Origin: Larix sibirica
Lineage: Eukaryota; Streptophyta; Pinopsida; Pinales; Pinaceae
Assembly: GCA_004151065.3 (NCBI GenBank)
Contig: NWUY0300009587.1
Coordinates: 14,307 to 39,982 of the forward strand
Length of the DNA: 25,676 nt
Direction of reading: 5' to 3'
The notes below the pieces were generated by a model, which was not told where the DNA came from, did no database searches, and worked only from the letters and a program-made list of their open reading frames with translations. The position numbers and the translations under genes are program-made. Positions 9,553 through 20,884 of the stretch are shown piece after piece; the first letter of the stretch is position 1; every line of letters begins with the position of its first letter.

Positions 9553-12500
9553 AATGGGAAATAAGTAAACTCTGTATGCCTGTATAGTTGTTGTTGTAAC
9601 TTACAATACCTATCTTGCCCCTCTTGTTTGTAATTTTACCTTTTTACGGTAGGAGTATTTTTCTTTGGGCTATTATACTTTTGTAATGAATTTAAGTTGA
9701 TTTGTGACTAATATGTTACAGTTATTTTATGTGATTTTGACTTAAATAAGAATTGTCATAGTGGTCGAGCCCAATATATTACTGAACTATCTTATTTTGA
9801 CTTAGACCTTTCAAGGTATTTTTTTTATTGAAGTAAGAATATAGAAATGCTACATTAACATCTAGCTAATTTAGTTGATATAATTATGTCCATTATTGGA
9901 TTTAAATTCGTGGATTCTTGTAGTCAAGGTTAAATAGATTCCTTTTCCTTTAAAAAAAAAAACTATACTCAAATTAACTCCTCAAATGCATGTTCCGGGT
10001 AGTAGAGCCAGTTTTTTCTCATATGATTTTTCCCTTTTCCCTTTTCCAGACAATATACATGATTGAATTAATCTCAGGGTCGACTTCTTCTGTATATAAA
10101 TATAGTATGCTATTATTTTTACTAAGATAAACTTTGTTTAATTCTTAACTTCTTTGTCTTTTCCAGTTATTTTATAATAAATCTTCTATTTAGTTTTATT
10201 TTATAATAAATCTTCTATTTAGTTTGCTAATATAATTATGTTAGTATGGGATGATTTGGTTATATGTGACTAGAATTCTAATTGCATTCTATCATAAATA
10301 CTCTTAAAATAATTTATTTTCATTTACTAAATTCCTATATAATTAAGATATAATACTTATAAGCACTTAACTTTAGAAGGTCAAAGTATTTCGTTTCCAT
10401 TTCACAACAAAGTTTTTCCAGGTAAACAGGTAAACAATATTAAAGATAGTGAGATCATTCAAACACAAATAGAAGAGGTAATTATAGGATCTATACTTAA
10501 TTATCCAACTGTTTAAATATACAAAATTATAATGTAATACAATTACAGTAGTTTCAGGGAAAACTATCTCTATCTCTGACCCATTGTAAATAGAACTAGA
10601 AGATTTCAGATATAACTCTTAACCCATTTAGAATAGAAACACAAAAGCCTTCATTATTTAACAATACTTAGAATAAGAGATTTCTCAAACTAAAAGAGTA
10701 GATACAATTTTTTGTAGACAGGAGTACATGAAGATGAACTTACTAATAGAGAGAGTTTTACTACAATGGGAAGATATCCCTATAGCATCAATGCCAAAGC
10801 TAATGATGTCTTATCTCCTTAGATATAGAGTGCAATGATACTAGATAATAGATATGGAAATTTTCAAAGGGAGCATCGCTTTTAGACTTTTGTTGTAACC
10901 TAAGTCAAAAGACCATTTCATCATGAAATGCCCTATCTAGTATGGAATTATTGATCATTATCATAGTTTGTTTAGAGATTCTCATGTTTCCTTAGGATTT
11001 TTGCATAATAAAATGACCAAAGATGTGTTTCCCTTCTCCTTGGGATTCATTACCTTTGGAAGGAGATAATGAGATAGATCTTCCCACATTGGTAATTTGA
11101 GTTTCATTGCCTTTTTTCAACCTTTAGATGGTTCTGGTCACAAGAGACATTATGAAAAAAAATTTAATTTCTAGGCCACTCATGCAACGCGGATTTCAAA
11201 ACACACAACTGGTAAACCACAATAATAATATTTTCCCACTTTCAATCTTAGATGTTATGAAAACTGCCAGTTGATAACATTGTTGGTTCTTGGCGTCTCC
11301 CTTGTTCCCTTCAGATCCTTACCCATTTTTTTGGACTTCTTAGTGTTCAACTTCGGATAAGCTAGATCAAGGGTTGTGGCCCGTGTGAAATTATACATAT
11401 AATTCCATACAAAAATGAAAAAACTTATACTGGGATATGGCGCTGTCTCATACTCTTCCTATCATAAGTAAGTGCATGTTGCCATTGTGTTTTGTTGTCC
11501 AAACAGGTTTGAGAATAGGTATTGTGACAATTATATGGCATCCTCTTACCTTTTTGTCATCATAAAATAAATCCAACCCTAAAAATAGGTAATAAACATG
11601 TAGCAACTACCTCAATTTCCACACCTTCCCTTTCTAGACTGCAATCTGTTAGAAATTAAGATGTTTATAAGTATTAAAAAGTGAAATTATTCTCAAAATT
11701 TCCTTCTACTATTGCCTGCTACTATAACTCCTCTACTGCTTAATATCTCTACAAGGTAATTCACAAACGAAACACCTTCGTCAACTGCCTGTGACTCTTT
11801 AAATTAGCCCAGAGTAAGCCCCTTTTCTACATGAGAAACCTACATGATTATTTGATTTCTTGTTTCTTCTTATTTCTAAAATAGGTAAAGGCACCCTCTA
11901 TTTCCGTGTATATCCTTTACTACTGCTAACAATCTATAGGAAAGGGTTCTAAATATAGAAACTACTATAGGAAAAGTGCTTTGTAGGCTGCTGGAAATAT
12001 GCTATAGAAATGTTCCAATAGGACCCAATATATAATTATAGAGCACTCATTCATTCACCAGGATGCAACAATATATAATTATAGAGCACTCATTCATTCA
12101 CCAGGATGCAACAATACTATAGATCAGATTAACCCTAATAAGTTTTCTCATTAATGAACTCACTGGTCAGTATACCCATTTGGTTACGTTAGTTCTTTGG
12201 TGACGCCTTATAGTGATATTTCCCAAGTTGATTATGGAGCATCCGGTCAAGTTAAGAAATGAGATCATTCTACTCCCGCTAAAAGACATGTTATATCTTA
12301 CTACTTTACAGCCTTGACCTCTCATGGCAATTAGGAATAGGTGCATATGAACCCCCTTGATGGTTGCATGAATAACCAAGGAATTACTGCCTAAGAAGAC
12401 ACTTGTGTCTGAGTTGCACTATGCCCAAAATGACTAAACCTGTAGCTTATATTGGAACAGAGGTGAAAACTAAGAATCATAATCTCCTAAAATCAGTGCT

Positions 12501-14166
12501 ATTTTAGGCTAGTTGGTTCCTAGAAACTAAAGCCTAACATCTTTGGAAAAAGGATTATTTAAGTAATTTGTTCACTCTTTCATAGTTCCCCTATTTGTTT
12601 TCCACCTATCTCCTAAATTTTTGAACTTTGTCGATGCTCCTCTTCGTTGTTGCAAGGACTAATTACCCTTTCCAATGCATTGTCAGGTTGTCCAACATTA
12701 TCTTCATGTTTAGTTCTATATCTTTTTATTTTTGTAGCCAACCAAAATTTCATCGTTATGCTCAAGAGAATGATTCAGATAGTTAAATCTATCTAAAGGG
12801 GAAGATAAAAGAAAGAGAAGCTAAGAAACACAAAAATACTAATACTTGAAACAAAATTAGTAAGAAAAAGGTATGATTAAAATTCAACATGCATATACTT
12901 GTGATTAAATGTAAACTAATATCATGATTAATTAGCCCCTATTCTCTTTTGTGCTTTAATCAAACTAATTAAATTATTGCAGCAAATGAAATGGAAAGGA
13001 GTAAGAAGAGGAATGTAATATAGATCAACTTGAGATAGGACAACTTTCTATGTTAACTAGTTTATTTGGCTTGATTGGGATAGATGTTCAACTCTCAAGC
13101 ATAACATGTGACTTGCTTTTCCAAAATTTATAAGCATATTTGGGAGTCAAAGAATATATAGAATCACCTTGGCTAATTATCTTCTGCATCAAAACAAGTC
13201 TTCTACATTTGATTGTATGGGTTAACAATTCCTATTGGCATTTTATTGGTTGTAGGTTGGTGGTTTAACAATTCGTATTGGCATTTTATTGGTTGCAGGT
13301 TGTTGGCCTTGAGAAGCGTACATTAGATAGCTTATATGAAGAGGTGATGACAATGTGACGGCAAGGCAGGTATCTAGCAACCATATGGGTCAAGTGGTAC
13401 CAAATTCCTTCAAGGATTCTCCAATGATGCAACTAGGACACGACTCATTTATGCGTCACAAAACATTCCTTCAATGGATCCATGGCTTGGATGATGGGGC
13501 AGCAAGTTTCTGCCAACTATTTCGTAAATCCATATAAAACTGGATATATGGATATCCTTATGTTGTAGTGACTCCTTTGTGTTGTAAGATCAGTGGGTTC
13601 ATTGCATTGTAAGATCATTGGATGTGAAATAGATTAGCATTGTAAGAAGATGGAGACCAATTAATTTAATTTGGGGCCCTCTTGGGAAGGAATTAGGAAA
13701 TCCATTTAAAATAAGTTCATTGTTGTTCTATGGCTTTGTATCTATATTATGTCAATTGAGACTTATATGTTGTATTGCCATAACTAATAATGCTCCCGAA
13801 GAGTGTTTGTAAATGACATCTGAAAATTTTATTCTTGAGAATAACATTTTTTAAAGCAGTTCTATTTTTCTTTTATTAATGTTTTTTTTAAAGCCAGTAC
13901 CCACGGGGATTTGAACTTGTGACCTTCCATTTACAACTTCTCATCTCATTTACTCATAAGCAATTGCTCTACATTGCATGGGCATTTTATTTTAATAACA
14001 TTATTTTCAAACTAAAATTACTTTGAGTTATGTAAGTAAAATGCTTGTTTATCTCAAAGTATGTAGAAGAGTATTTTCCATGATCATAGAAATAAGAATA
14101 TTGCATAGTTTTGAATGAGTAAAAATATGTATTTAATGTATACCAAAAATGTATAAATATAAACCT

Positions 14167-14798
14167 TAGTCACAATCTTTTCATTAGTGATAATATTTTT
14201 TGTTGCAGTAATAGTTATAATAAAGAAAAAACCTTTAAACATTTAAGACTAACAAAAACAATTAAACACATTAGTCACATGTTTTAGTTATTTTTGGCTA
14301 GTCATAAAAATTTCAGTCGCAATGTTACTTGTAATAAAGAGAACTTTTAAGACTACCAACAAATATTAAAAACATTAGTCACACTTTTCAGTGCTATTTC
14401 TATTTTGCTAGTCATAAAATTTTTAGTCGCAACATTACTTGTACTAAATAGAACTTTTAAGACCAACAAAAACGATTATAAACAATAGTCACACTTTTTA
14501 GTTTTTTTTTGCTCGTCATAAATTTTTTAGTCGTAACGTTAGTTGTAATAAAATAGAAATTTTAAGACCAACAAAAACGATTAAAAATATTAGTCACACT
14601 TTTCAATGTTTTGTTGCTAGTCATAAATTTTTTAATGACTACACTAGTCGTAATACACACAAGTCATAATTTCAAATAAAACAACTAAAGAAAAGTACGA
14701 CTGAAAATAAAAGACCGGTGCTCATATCTTAAAAAATAGTCATTTGTGATTAGATTTGAGTCATTTTTTAGTAATAAAACACACTTTATGTACTAGTG
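14167..14798 (-). mobile_element. CACTA-like end with tandem array, copy B
   Basis: Second occurrence of the element end described at 6885-7516: array units start at 14167, 14272, 14376, 14486 and 14591, and the TACTAGTG terminus ends at 14798. No base differences from the first occurrence were noticed. Confidence 0.5.
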
Positions 14799-16072
14799 TT
14801 TGGATCTCATGATTTGTTATGTCCATTTCCTTTTCTTCATCCCTGTTGTTTTGGTCCTCTACTTCTTCCATGATTTTATCTTCCTTAGGATCTATCTTTC
14901 TGTTCTTAGGTTGGTCTGAATCGTTGCTTTCTTGATTTGCTTTGTCCTATTGGGTTTTTTTTGTTGCTTCTTCATCAAGCTCCATTTCTTCTGTCTCCAT
15001 AATAGCAAATTGATTGGTGTTGTTTAAACCCTTGGATGGGATATTGGTTTTCCCAGGGGCTTTTCCCTTGGATCTACGAGTTACTAAGGTGAAGTTTGAT
15101 GGATCAGGTTGGGAGGGAGGAGAAGGTGGGGGTGAAGGGATTTGAACTTCCGGGCAGTCTTTGTACAAATTCCCATATTCATGGCACTTACGACATCGAA
15201 AGGGGATGTGTTCATAGTCTAGGGTTTGGATCCATTCTCTGTCTTGGAAGTTCAGGCATATGGATTCCGTAGCGGTTTAGATACATTCATATGAACACAT
15301 ATTCGAGCAAAGGATGTGTACCTACCTCTTTTGGTTATCTCAGAGCTTCTAATGTAGGTTCCTATGCTATTAGAAATGCCTGCTAGGATTTCTTCCTCCC
15401 AATATTCCTGTGGTAGTGAATACATTCTGACCCAAACTGGGACTTCTGTGAAGTCTTCCCGATCTGGGTTGTAATTTTCTTTCCAATAGCGCATGAATAG
15501 CCCTGCACTGTTAAAGAAGTGGGGACCTTGTTCAACAATCCTTTCCCGTTCTCTGGGTTCTGAGAATATTACAGTGAAAAACCCATTTGATCCCAGCTTC
15601 ACATCAAACCCTCCTTGGGGTTTCCATTTGTGGTTAATCCAGCCCTGAAGGGCCCTTTCTGTCGGCCAAAAACCCATAAAATTGCAAATCATGCGTGATA
15701 TCGCATATATTGCCTATATTCAATGACTTTATTTAAAGTTACTTCCAAAGTGGGAATCTCACTGGTTTTTGGGAAACATTTATCTTTTGGGCATCGCTTG
15801 AGTGTTTGTTAGGGGTGCTTGTCCACCGCTGCTTCGCTTATCTGTCGAAATCCCGATTTGATGTTGGAGGATCTCCTTGGATTTCAACACGGGGTTTGCA
15901 TCTGGTGTGCGATCTGCTGCCGTAGCGATATTGCGAACAATGTTGCGGTAGGAGGGGCCTCTTCCCCCCTGGGTTGTTTGGCCATCAGGCTCTCTCAATC
16001 GCGAACCAGATTGGAGAAAACCTTGATTTTTGTTGCAAACCCTAGTTTCAGACAATACTCAAACAACCATGA
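14799..16072 (-). pseudogene. LINE ORF1 relic, copy B
   Basis: Second occurrence of the LINE ORF1 described at 7517-8790, with the same frameshifts and the same Asn in place of His in the zinc knuckle (15195-15154). The one difference seen, C15934 for T8652, changes His to Arg in the N-terminal part. Sharing every inactivating change shows that the two copies are not independent insertions. Confidence 0.8.
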
Positions 16073-16094
16073 AACAAGTGTAATATATATATAT

Positions 16095-16299
16095 AGCATT
16101 GGAAATTTCCTTACACACTCGTGAAACTCTTCTTAAATACATTGGTGGTTTGCATTCTTATCTTTGTCATACTATTTTGTTGTTTAACCCCACTAACATT
16201 GACAAAATGTCACTACAAGCTACTCATTTGGAAGCTAACAAATGTAAACAAAGTATGGAGCATGCATATAAGAATCCATCAAAGTTCAAGAGCAGTTGA
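16095..16299 (+). pseudogene. Gypsy gag, C-terminal part
   Basis: The frame reads ISLHTRETLLKYIGGLHSYL and FNPTNIDKMSLQATHLEA, which matches the capsid C-terminal region of plant Ty3/gypsy gag proteins as I know them. The protein forms the particle that packages element RNA. It ends in TGA at 16297-16299. The next gag part is in another frame, so a frameshift lies between about 16285 and 16299. The first third to half of gag is missing on the left. Confidence 0.75.
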
Positions 16300-16706
16300 A
16301 AGGTAAAGGGAAGGGTAAGAAGACTAGTGCAATGAAGAAAGAGGCAGAAAGGCATGCATGTCCTCACTGTGGTAATAAGGGGCATGAAGAGGAAAAATGT
16401 TGGAAATTGCATCCAGATTTACTACCAAAGAAGTTTCAAAACAAGGGGAAGCGGAAGATTGTTGCTATAGTGCAACATGGCCTTGGTTCTAATACAGGAC
16501 ATGAGACGAAGATCACTGCAATGGGAAGTAAAGGTATATCATCTTCTATTTCTATTGTTCAATCCTCCAAATTTGAGAATGATGATAAAAAGAGAAATGA
16601 GCTCTTTCATATCGGAGTTATAGTTAAACATATGAAGGTAGATACTTTTTTTGATAGTGGGTCTCAAGTTAATTTGATTTCTGAATCTATTATTAATTGG
16701 GATTAA
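16296..16706 (+). pseudogene. Gypsy nucleocapsid zinc knuckle and aspartic protease
   Basis: A Lys/Gly-rich start leads to a complete CCHC knuckle CPHCGNKGHEEEKC (residues 22-35, 16359-16400), which binds element RNA. About 85 residues later comes the retropepsin active-site motif FDSGSQVNLIS, with DSG at 16653-16661. This protease matures the polyprotein. The frame stops at 16704-16706 (TAA) shortly after the active site. The downstream flap region continues in the frame starting at 16697. The frame opens on TTG, so it is a continuation and not a true start. Confidence 0.85.
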
Positions 16707-17192
16707 ATACCAAACCTCACATAAAAACTTACCCTTTGGGTTGGGTACAAAAAGACACACAATTGCAAGCTACAAGACAATGTAAACTTAAGTTTGCAAT
16801 TTCGTCCAAGTTTACTGATGAGGTTACATTAGATGTTACCCCTTTTGATATATGTGGAATAGGCTTGGGTAGCCCATATTTATATGATAGAAAGGCCATA
16901 TTCTATCGAGAAGAAAACAAATATGATATTTGAAAAAAAAAATCATATTTTTAAAGATAATATTGAATATATTGTTAGAGCTCATAAAGTGAAGAACAAT
17001 CTTGCTTTGGTTAGTGCAGGGCAGATGAAAAGGCTTGTGAAGGCTAGTAAGTCTTTTGTTGGTATGGTTATAAAGCCAAAAGCAAAGGATGTAATTGATG
17101 CCCTTATAGGTTGTGATCTAAGTCACAAACATGAGTTTTTTAATATCATCTCTAACTATGATGGTGTATTTCAGGAACCTAAGGAATATTGA
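16697..17192 (+). pseudogene. Gypsy protease C-terminus and linker to RT
   Basis: Two overlapping frames form one stretch: 16697-16933 (CKLKFAISSKF, DICGIGLGSPYLYDRKAIFY) and, after a slip in the A-run at 16931-16942, the frame to 17192 (IEYIVRAHKVKNNLALVSAG, SNYDGVFQEP). The LGSPYLYDR stretch is the protease C-terminal part of plant gypsy elements. The VFQEP stretch is the usual lead-in to RT. The homopolymer slip is a clear inactivating indel. Copy A ends inside this part, at the base equivalent to 16833. Confidence 0.75.
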
Positions 17193-17199
17193 ACATGAG

Positions 17200-17866
17200 A
17201 TTTATTTGTAGCAGGATGCTCCTCTTCATAACATTGGTATGTACAAGTATTCAGTGATAGAGAATGCCAAGGCCAAAAAGCAGGTTCAAGAATTGCTTGA
17301 TAAGGGCATCATAATTCCATGTACTTCTCTTTGTGGTTCACCATTTTTTTTGGTGCCAAATAAAGATGGCGCATGGAGGATGTGTGTTGAATTTCGGGAA
17401 CTAAAGAAGATCACGGTTAAAAATCGTTACCCTATTCCTAGAATTGATGACTTATTGGATCAATTGAAAAATGTTGTCTATTTCACTAATTTGGATTTGA
17501 AAAGTGGTTACCATCAGATTAGAATTTCAAATAATGATGTGTGGAAAACTGATTTCAAGACCAAGGGTTGTTTGAATGGTTAGTGATGCCATTCGGTTTA
17601 TGCAACGCTCCTGCGACATTTATGTCAGTGATGAATGATGTGTTCATACCCTTTATTGATGATTTTTTCATTGTTTATTTAGATGAAATTTTGGTTTTCA
17701 ATCACACTTGGAAAGATCATGTAATGCATGTACAGAAAGTACTTGATGTATTAAAAAGGGAGAAACTATATGTAAAATTGTCAAAGTGTGAATTTGGGAT
17801 GATGTCTCTAGTATACTTTGGGTTATGTTATAGGGAATGGAAAATTGAAAGTAGATCCCTCTAAGG
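17200..17866 (+). pseudogene. Gypsy reverse transcriptase, catalytically altered
   Basis: RT fingers and palm are recognisable: GSPFFLVPNKDGAWRMCVEF, NRYPIPRIDDLLDQL, motif A YFTNLDLKSGYHQIRIS, then a frameshift near 17570, then WLVMPFGLCNAPATF, and the catalytic box at 17676-17687, which reads YLDE where active enzymes have YLDD (GAA for the second Asp). Loss of that aspartate should abolish polymerisation. LSKCEFG follows, as in the family. A stop (TAG, 17212-17217 region) precedes the domain and another ends the frame near 17864. The enzyme would copy element RNA into DNA in the particle. Confidence 0.9.
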
Positions 17867-18600
17867 TGGAAGTCATATTGAATTGACCCAAGCCAGCTAA
17901 TGTCACGAAAGTAAGAAGCTTCCTAGGGGTAGTATAGTATTGGAGGAATTTTATTGCAAACTTATATTATATAACATCTCCTTTGCATGCATTAACCAAT
18001 GTGAAACATGTCTTTCAGTGGGAGGTAAGGAATGAAATCCTTTGAGACACTAAAAGAGAAGCTCAGCACAACACCAGTTTTAGATTTGCCATATTTGCAA
18101 CAAGCATTTGAAATTTAGATCGATGTAAGGTGATATGCCATGGGGATAGTCTTGATGCTACAAGGTAAACCTATTTGCTACCATTATGAAACATTTACAC
18201 AAGAAATAATTGATTATCCCACATATGATAAGGAGTTGTATGCTTTAGTACAAAGTGTTAACTTAATGGAAGCATTACTTAATGGGAAAAGAAACAATAA
18301 TACATACAGATCAACCATTACGGTACTTGCAATCACAAACTAAGCTAGAATAATCAAGGCACTTTCGTTGGATGGGTTTTATACAATAGTTTCATTTGTT
18401 AATTAAGTATAAAAAGGGCATACATAACAAAGTTGTAGATATGTTATCAAGACTAGTAACCAATGCATCCACAATATTAAAACATACTTCCTTGGCTTAT
18501 GAAAGCTATGTGCAACAATATGCTAATGATGATGACTTTAAGGATGTGTATGAATCTCTCATTAATGGAAATCATAATAAATAAGTGAACTATCATGTGT
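17867..18600 (+). pseudogene. Gypsy RT connection and RNase H region
   Basis: After another shift the sequence reads KVDPSKVEVILN and KVRSFLGVV, the thumb/connection that follows RT in gypsy elements, with in-frame stops. The RNase H part is at about 18100-18343: YAMGIVLMLQGKPICYH and IIDYPTYDKELYALVQSV. The acidic residue that normally opens the RNase H core (IETDAS-like) appears as IDVR, so it is damaged. Then follow LLIKYKKGIHNKVVDMLSR (18390-18450) and a spacer. RNase H would remove the RNA strand after copying. At least five stops or frameshifts are present. Confidence 0.75.
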
Positions 18601-18614
18601 ACAATAATCTATTG

Positions 18615-19558
18615 TATCATCTTGGAAAAAATTGTAGACCTAGAGATGAAAGAATTTATGTGATTAGCGAGGCCCATGCATCACTCATTTCTAGTCATTT
18701 TGGGGTAGGAAAAATAGTATCAAATTTGCAAAGGTATTTTTATTGGCCTTGAATGAATGCTATAGTTCCCAATTATGTAAAAGGGTGTGTTTTATGTGTT
18801 ACAAGTAAGCCTAGCAACGGAAAGTTGGGATTGTATACACCTCTGTCGGCACCTTCCCAACCTTGGGAAAGTGTATCCATGGATTTGGTGGGAGGCTTAT
18901 CTATGTCTAGGTCAAGTCATTATTACTTGTATGTTTTTGTGGATAGGTTCAGTAAGATGTGTTTTCTTGTGCCATGTAAAAATCAAGTCGTGATTGAACA
19001 AACATCACAGATGTTCTTTAGTCATGTTTGGGTTCATTTTGGACTCCCTACTTCTATTATATATGATCGTGACTCTCGATTCCTTGGGAATTATTGGTCT
19101 TGTTTATGGAGGATGATGGACACTAAAATTAAATGAGAACTACTTTCTATCCACAAAAAGATGGACAAACATAGGTTGTAAATAGAACAGTGGTACCTTT
19201 TCTTAGAGGATATTGCAGTAAACATCCTAGGTTGTGGGATAAGCAACTACACTATGTACAACATGCTTGCAATCATGCCATGCATTCTTCTACACAAAGC
19301 AATCGTTTTGATATCTATTTGGGATACTGTCCCAAGTACCCGATGGAATTTTCTTTCATGGAAGAAAGAGAAGAGGATGAACATGATGATGTTGAAAAAG
19401 CTAAGAAGTTCATTCAGAAGATCCAACAGGTGCGTCAGGTAGTACAAGAACAATTTGAGAAGAGCCAAGCCAATTACAAGGTGAGGCATGACAAGCATTG
19501 GGTAGATCATCAATTTGAATTTGGTGATAAGGTTTATACATCAACAAGGAATGAGTGA
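18615..19558 (+). pseudogene. Gypsy integrase, third catalytic residue replaced by a stop
   Basis: The N-terminal H2C2 zinc domain is visible (AHASLISSHFG, then CVLC near 18786-18797), split by a TGA at 18749-18751. The catalytic core shows Asp in SMDLV (18882-18884) and Asp in IIYDRDSRF (19065-19067). After a 1-nt deletion near 19130, KDGQT is followed by TAG at 19172-19174, precisely where the Glu of the DD35E triad is expected (35 residues after the second Asp). The frame resumes as VVNRTVVPFLRGYCSKHP and LHYVQHACNHAMHSS to 19558. Integrase inserts the cDNA into the genome. This copy cannot. Confidence 0.9.
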
Positions 19559-19941
19559 AAGGTGAAGGTACAAATATCAAACCAATCAGGTATGGTCCCT
19601 ACAAAGTTTTGGAGAAGATTGGTACTAATGCTTTCCATTTGGATCTTCCATCTTATATGCATATGTATTCAATAGTGAATGTTATTAATTTAAATATTTA
19701 TGAGCCTCCTATGATTATGGATTCTAATGAAGATGTTCAGACTCCTACTATTGATGATTTTACTCCTGAGTACTTAGATGAGTTGCGGGAAGATTTTATC
19801 ATTGACAGGAGGATTAGGACTTCACATCGGGGTGATCTGGAGTATCTCTGAGTTGGTCTTAAATGGGTACATCCAAGCAAAGAAAAATGGATGGAGATCA
19901 AAATATTGAGAGAGATCTACCCTCACCTACCTGCTGATTAA
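19555..19941 (+). pseudogene. Gypsy integrase C-terminus: GPY/F motif and chromodomain-like tail
   Basis: IRYGPYKVLEKIGTNAFHLD (from about 19585) is the GPY/F module of Ty3/gypsy integrases, followed by SYMHMYSIVNVINLNIYEPP. The tail has ELREDFIIDRRIRTS and, after TGA at about 19849-19851, VGLKWVHPSKEKWMEIKIL ending IYPHLPAD and TAA (19939-19941). The aromatic and Trp pattern resembles the diverged chromodomain that some chromoviruses use for target choice, but the aromatic cage cannot be confirmed. The polyprotein ends 32 bases before the polypurine tract, as expected. Confidence 0.75.
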
Positions 19942-19973
19942 TTGTACTTTTGGAGGTCCAAAATCTACCTAGT

Positions 19974-19982
19974 GGGGAGGAA
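19974..19982 (+). promoter_or_regulatory. Polypurine tract (plus-strand DNA primer site)
   Basis: GGGGAGGAA lies directly before a TG dinucleotide that starts the putative 3' LTR, 32 bases after the polyprotein stop. LTR retrotransposons use this RNase H-resistant run to prime second-strand synthesis. Confidence 0.7.
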
Positions 19983-20169
19983 TGATCCAGGAGGATCTAG
20001 GATCACTAAAAATTTAAAGGTCTCAAATGTTTAACATAAGGGTACCATCACGAGAAATCATCGAGAAATTTCTGTCAACGTTCATTTCATCTCAAATGAA
20101 CTCCGTATGATCGAGATACAGTGTTCTAAAATCTTGAAAATATAGGTAAAAATTGAAAAAGGGGATGCT

Positions 20170-20401
20170 ACGTGGCACCACTAAAAGGGTGACATGTGGT
20201 AACTCATATAGGTACGGTGCTGAGGTGGTAGTTACACGGGGTGCCATGTGGTAGGCAGAGTGGTGATGTGGTAGCTAAGTTGGAAATCATATCGATGAGT
20301 TGGCAGTACACGTGGCACACAAGTGGACTAGTTTGGCGTGGACACATGATAGGTTTGGTACAGGGTATAAGTGATGTGGACCAATCGGAGGATGCCATGT
20401 G
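20170..20401 (+). promoter_or_regulatory. Cluster of ACGTGGCA / ATGTGGTA boxes including a G-box
   Basis: Related short words recur in the U3-like region: ACGTGGCAC (20170), CATGTGGTAA (20193), GAGGTGGTAG (20222), CCATGTGGTAGG (20243), GATGTGGTAG (20265), ACACGTGGCAC (20308, with the palindromic G-box CACGTG at 20309-20314) and GCCATGTG (20394). In plants ACGTGGC is the core of ABRE/G-box sites bound by bZIP and bHLH factors. Whether these control the LTR promoter is inference. Confidence 0.45.
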
Positions 20402-20721
20402 AAAAAACCGATTAGCCATCTATGGTTTTGTTTACTAAAAAATATTGGGGTCAAAGAGGTCGAAGCTGTAACCTCCACTATGCAAGCACCAAGCCCTAAC
20501 CATCACACCATGTGATGTCACTTTATTGTATAGTGGAAAATAATTTATTTAAGTTGAATGCATTTTTAATTGGTGGAAAAAGGGATGAGAGCTTATCCCT
20601 TAACCCCATGGTAAATGTTATGTAACGTGGAATAAAAAACCCATATCACATATATGTAGATGTCCAACCAACGAATATACTATATATATAATATGGTTGT
20701 AACAAAATGCCATGAGGAGGG

Positions 20722-20805
20722 GTCTGCGGGGCTTGAATCCTGGACCTCCTCCCACATACACAACCACCCAACCAACATGTCACTAATGCTTATTGGTTAG
20801 GGAAA
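20722..20805 (-). repeat. tRNA-related sequence with B-box-like core inside the LTR
   Basis: On the minus strand GGTCCAGGATTCAAGCCCCGC (20747-20727) resembles the Pol III B box (GGTTCRANNCC), preceded by TTGGTTGGGTGGTTGTG. This is the pattern of degenerate tRNA-derived repeats common in plant genomes. No clover-leaf folds, so it is not called as a tRNA. Confidence 0.3.
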
Positions 20806-20876
20806 CATGTGAGATTATATTAAAGTTTGAGCCACAAATTACATGAAATTCGGGCCATGGTTTGGCCCTCACTCCC

Positions 20877-20884
20877 TTATAAAA
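20877..20884 (+). promoter_or_regulatory. TATA-box-like element of the LTR promoter
   Basis: TTATAAAA preceded by CTCCC and followed by CTCCAACA lies about 900 bases into the putative LTR. It would place the RNA start near 20910. It is a composition-prone motif in AT-rich DNA, but it sits in a locally GC-richer stretch. Confidence 0.35.

Larger units (their letters stand above)
9553..16833. repeat. 7.28-kb direct repeat, copy B
   Basis: Copy of 2271-9551, offset 7282, with three substitutions seen. In copy B the gypsy element continues without a break past 16833 (GATGTTACCCC), while on the left side copy A continues smoothly into 1-2270. The two copies together look like the right end of one contig and the left end of the next covering the same DNA. 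Confidence 0.95.

Noticed and set aside
2271-16833. The two 7.28-kb copies as LTRs or as one giant tandem transposon
   Set aside because: The repeat contains unrelated relics in both orientations, has no TG...CA ends and no target-site duplication, and its borders fall inside other features.
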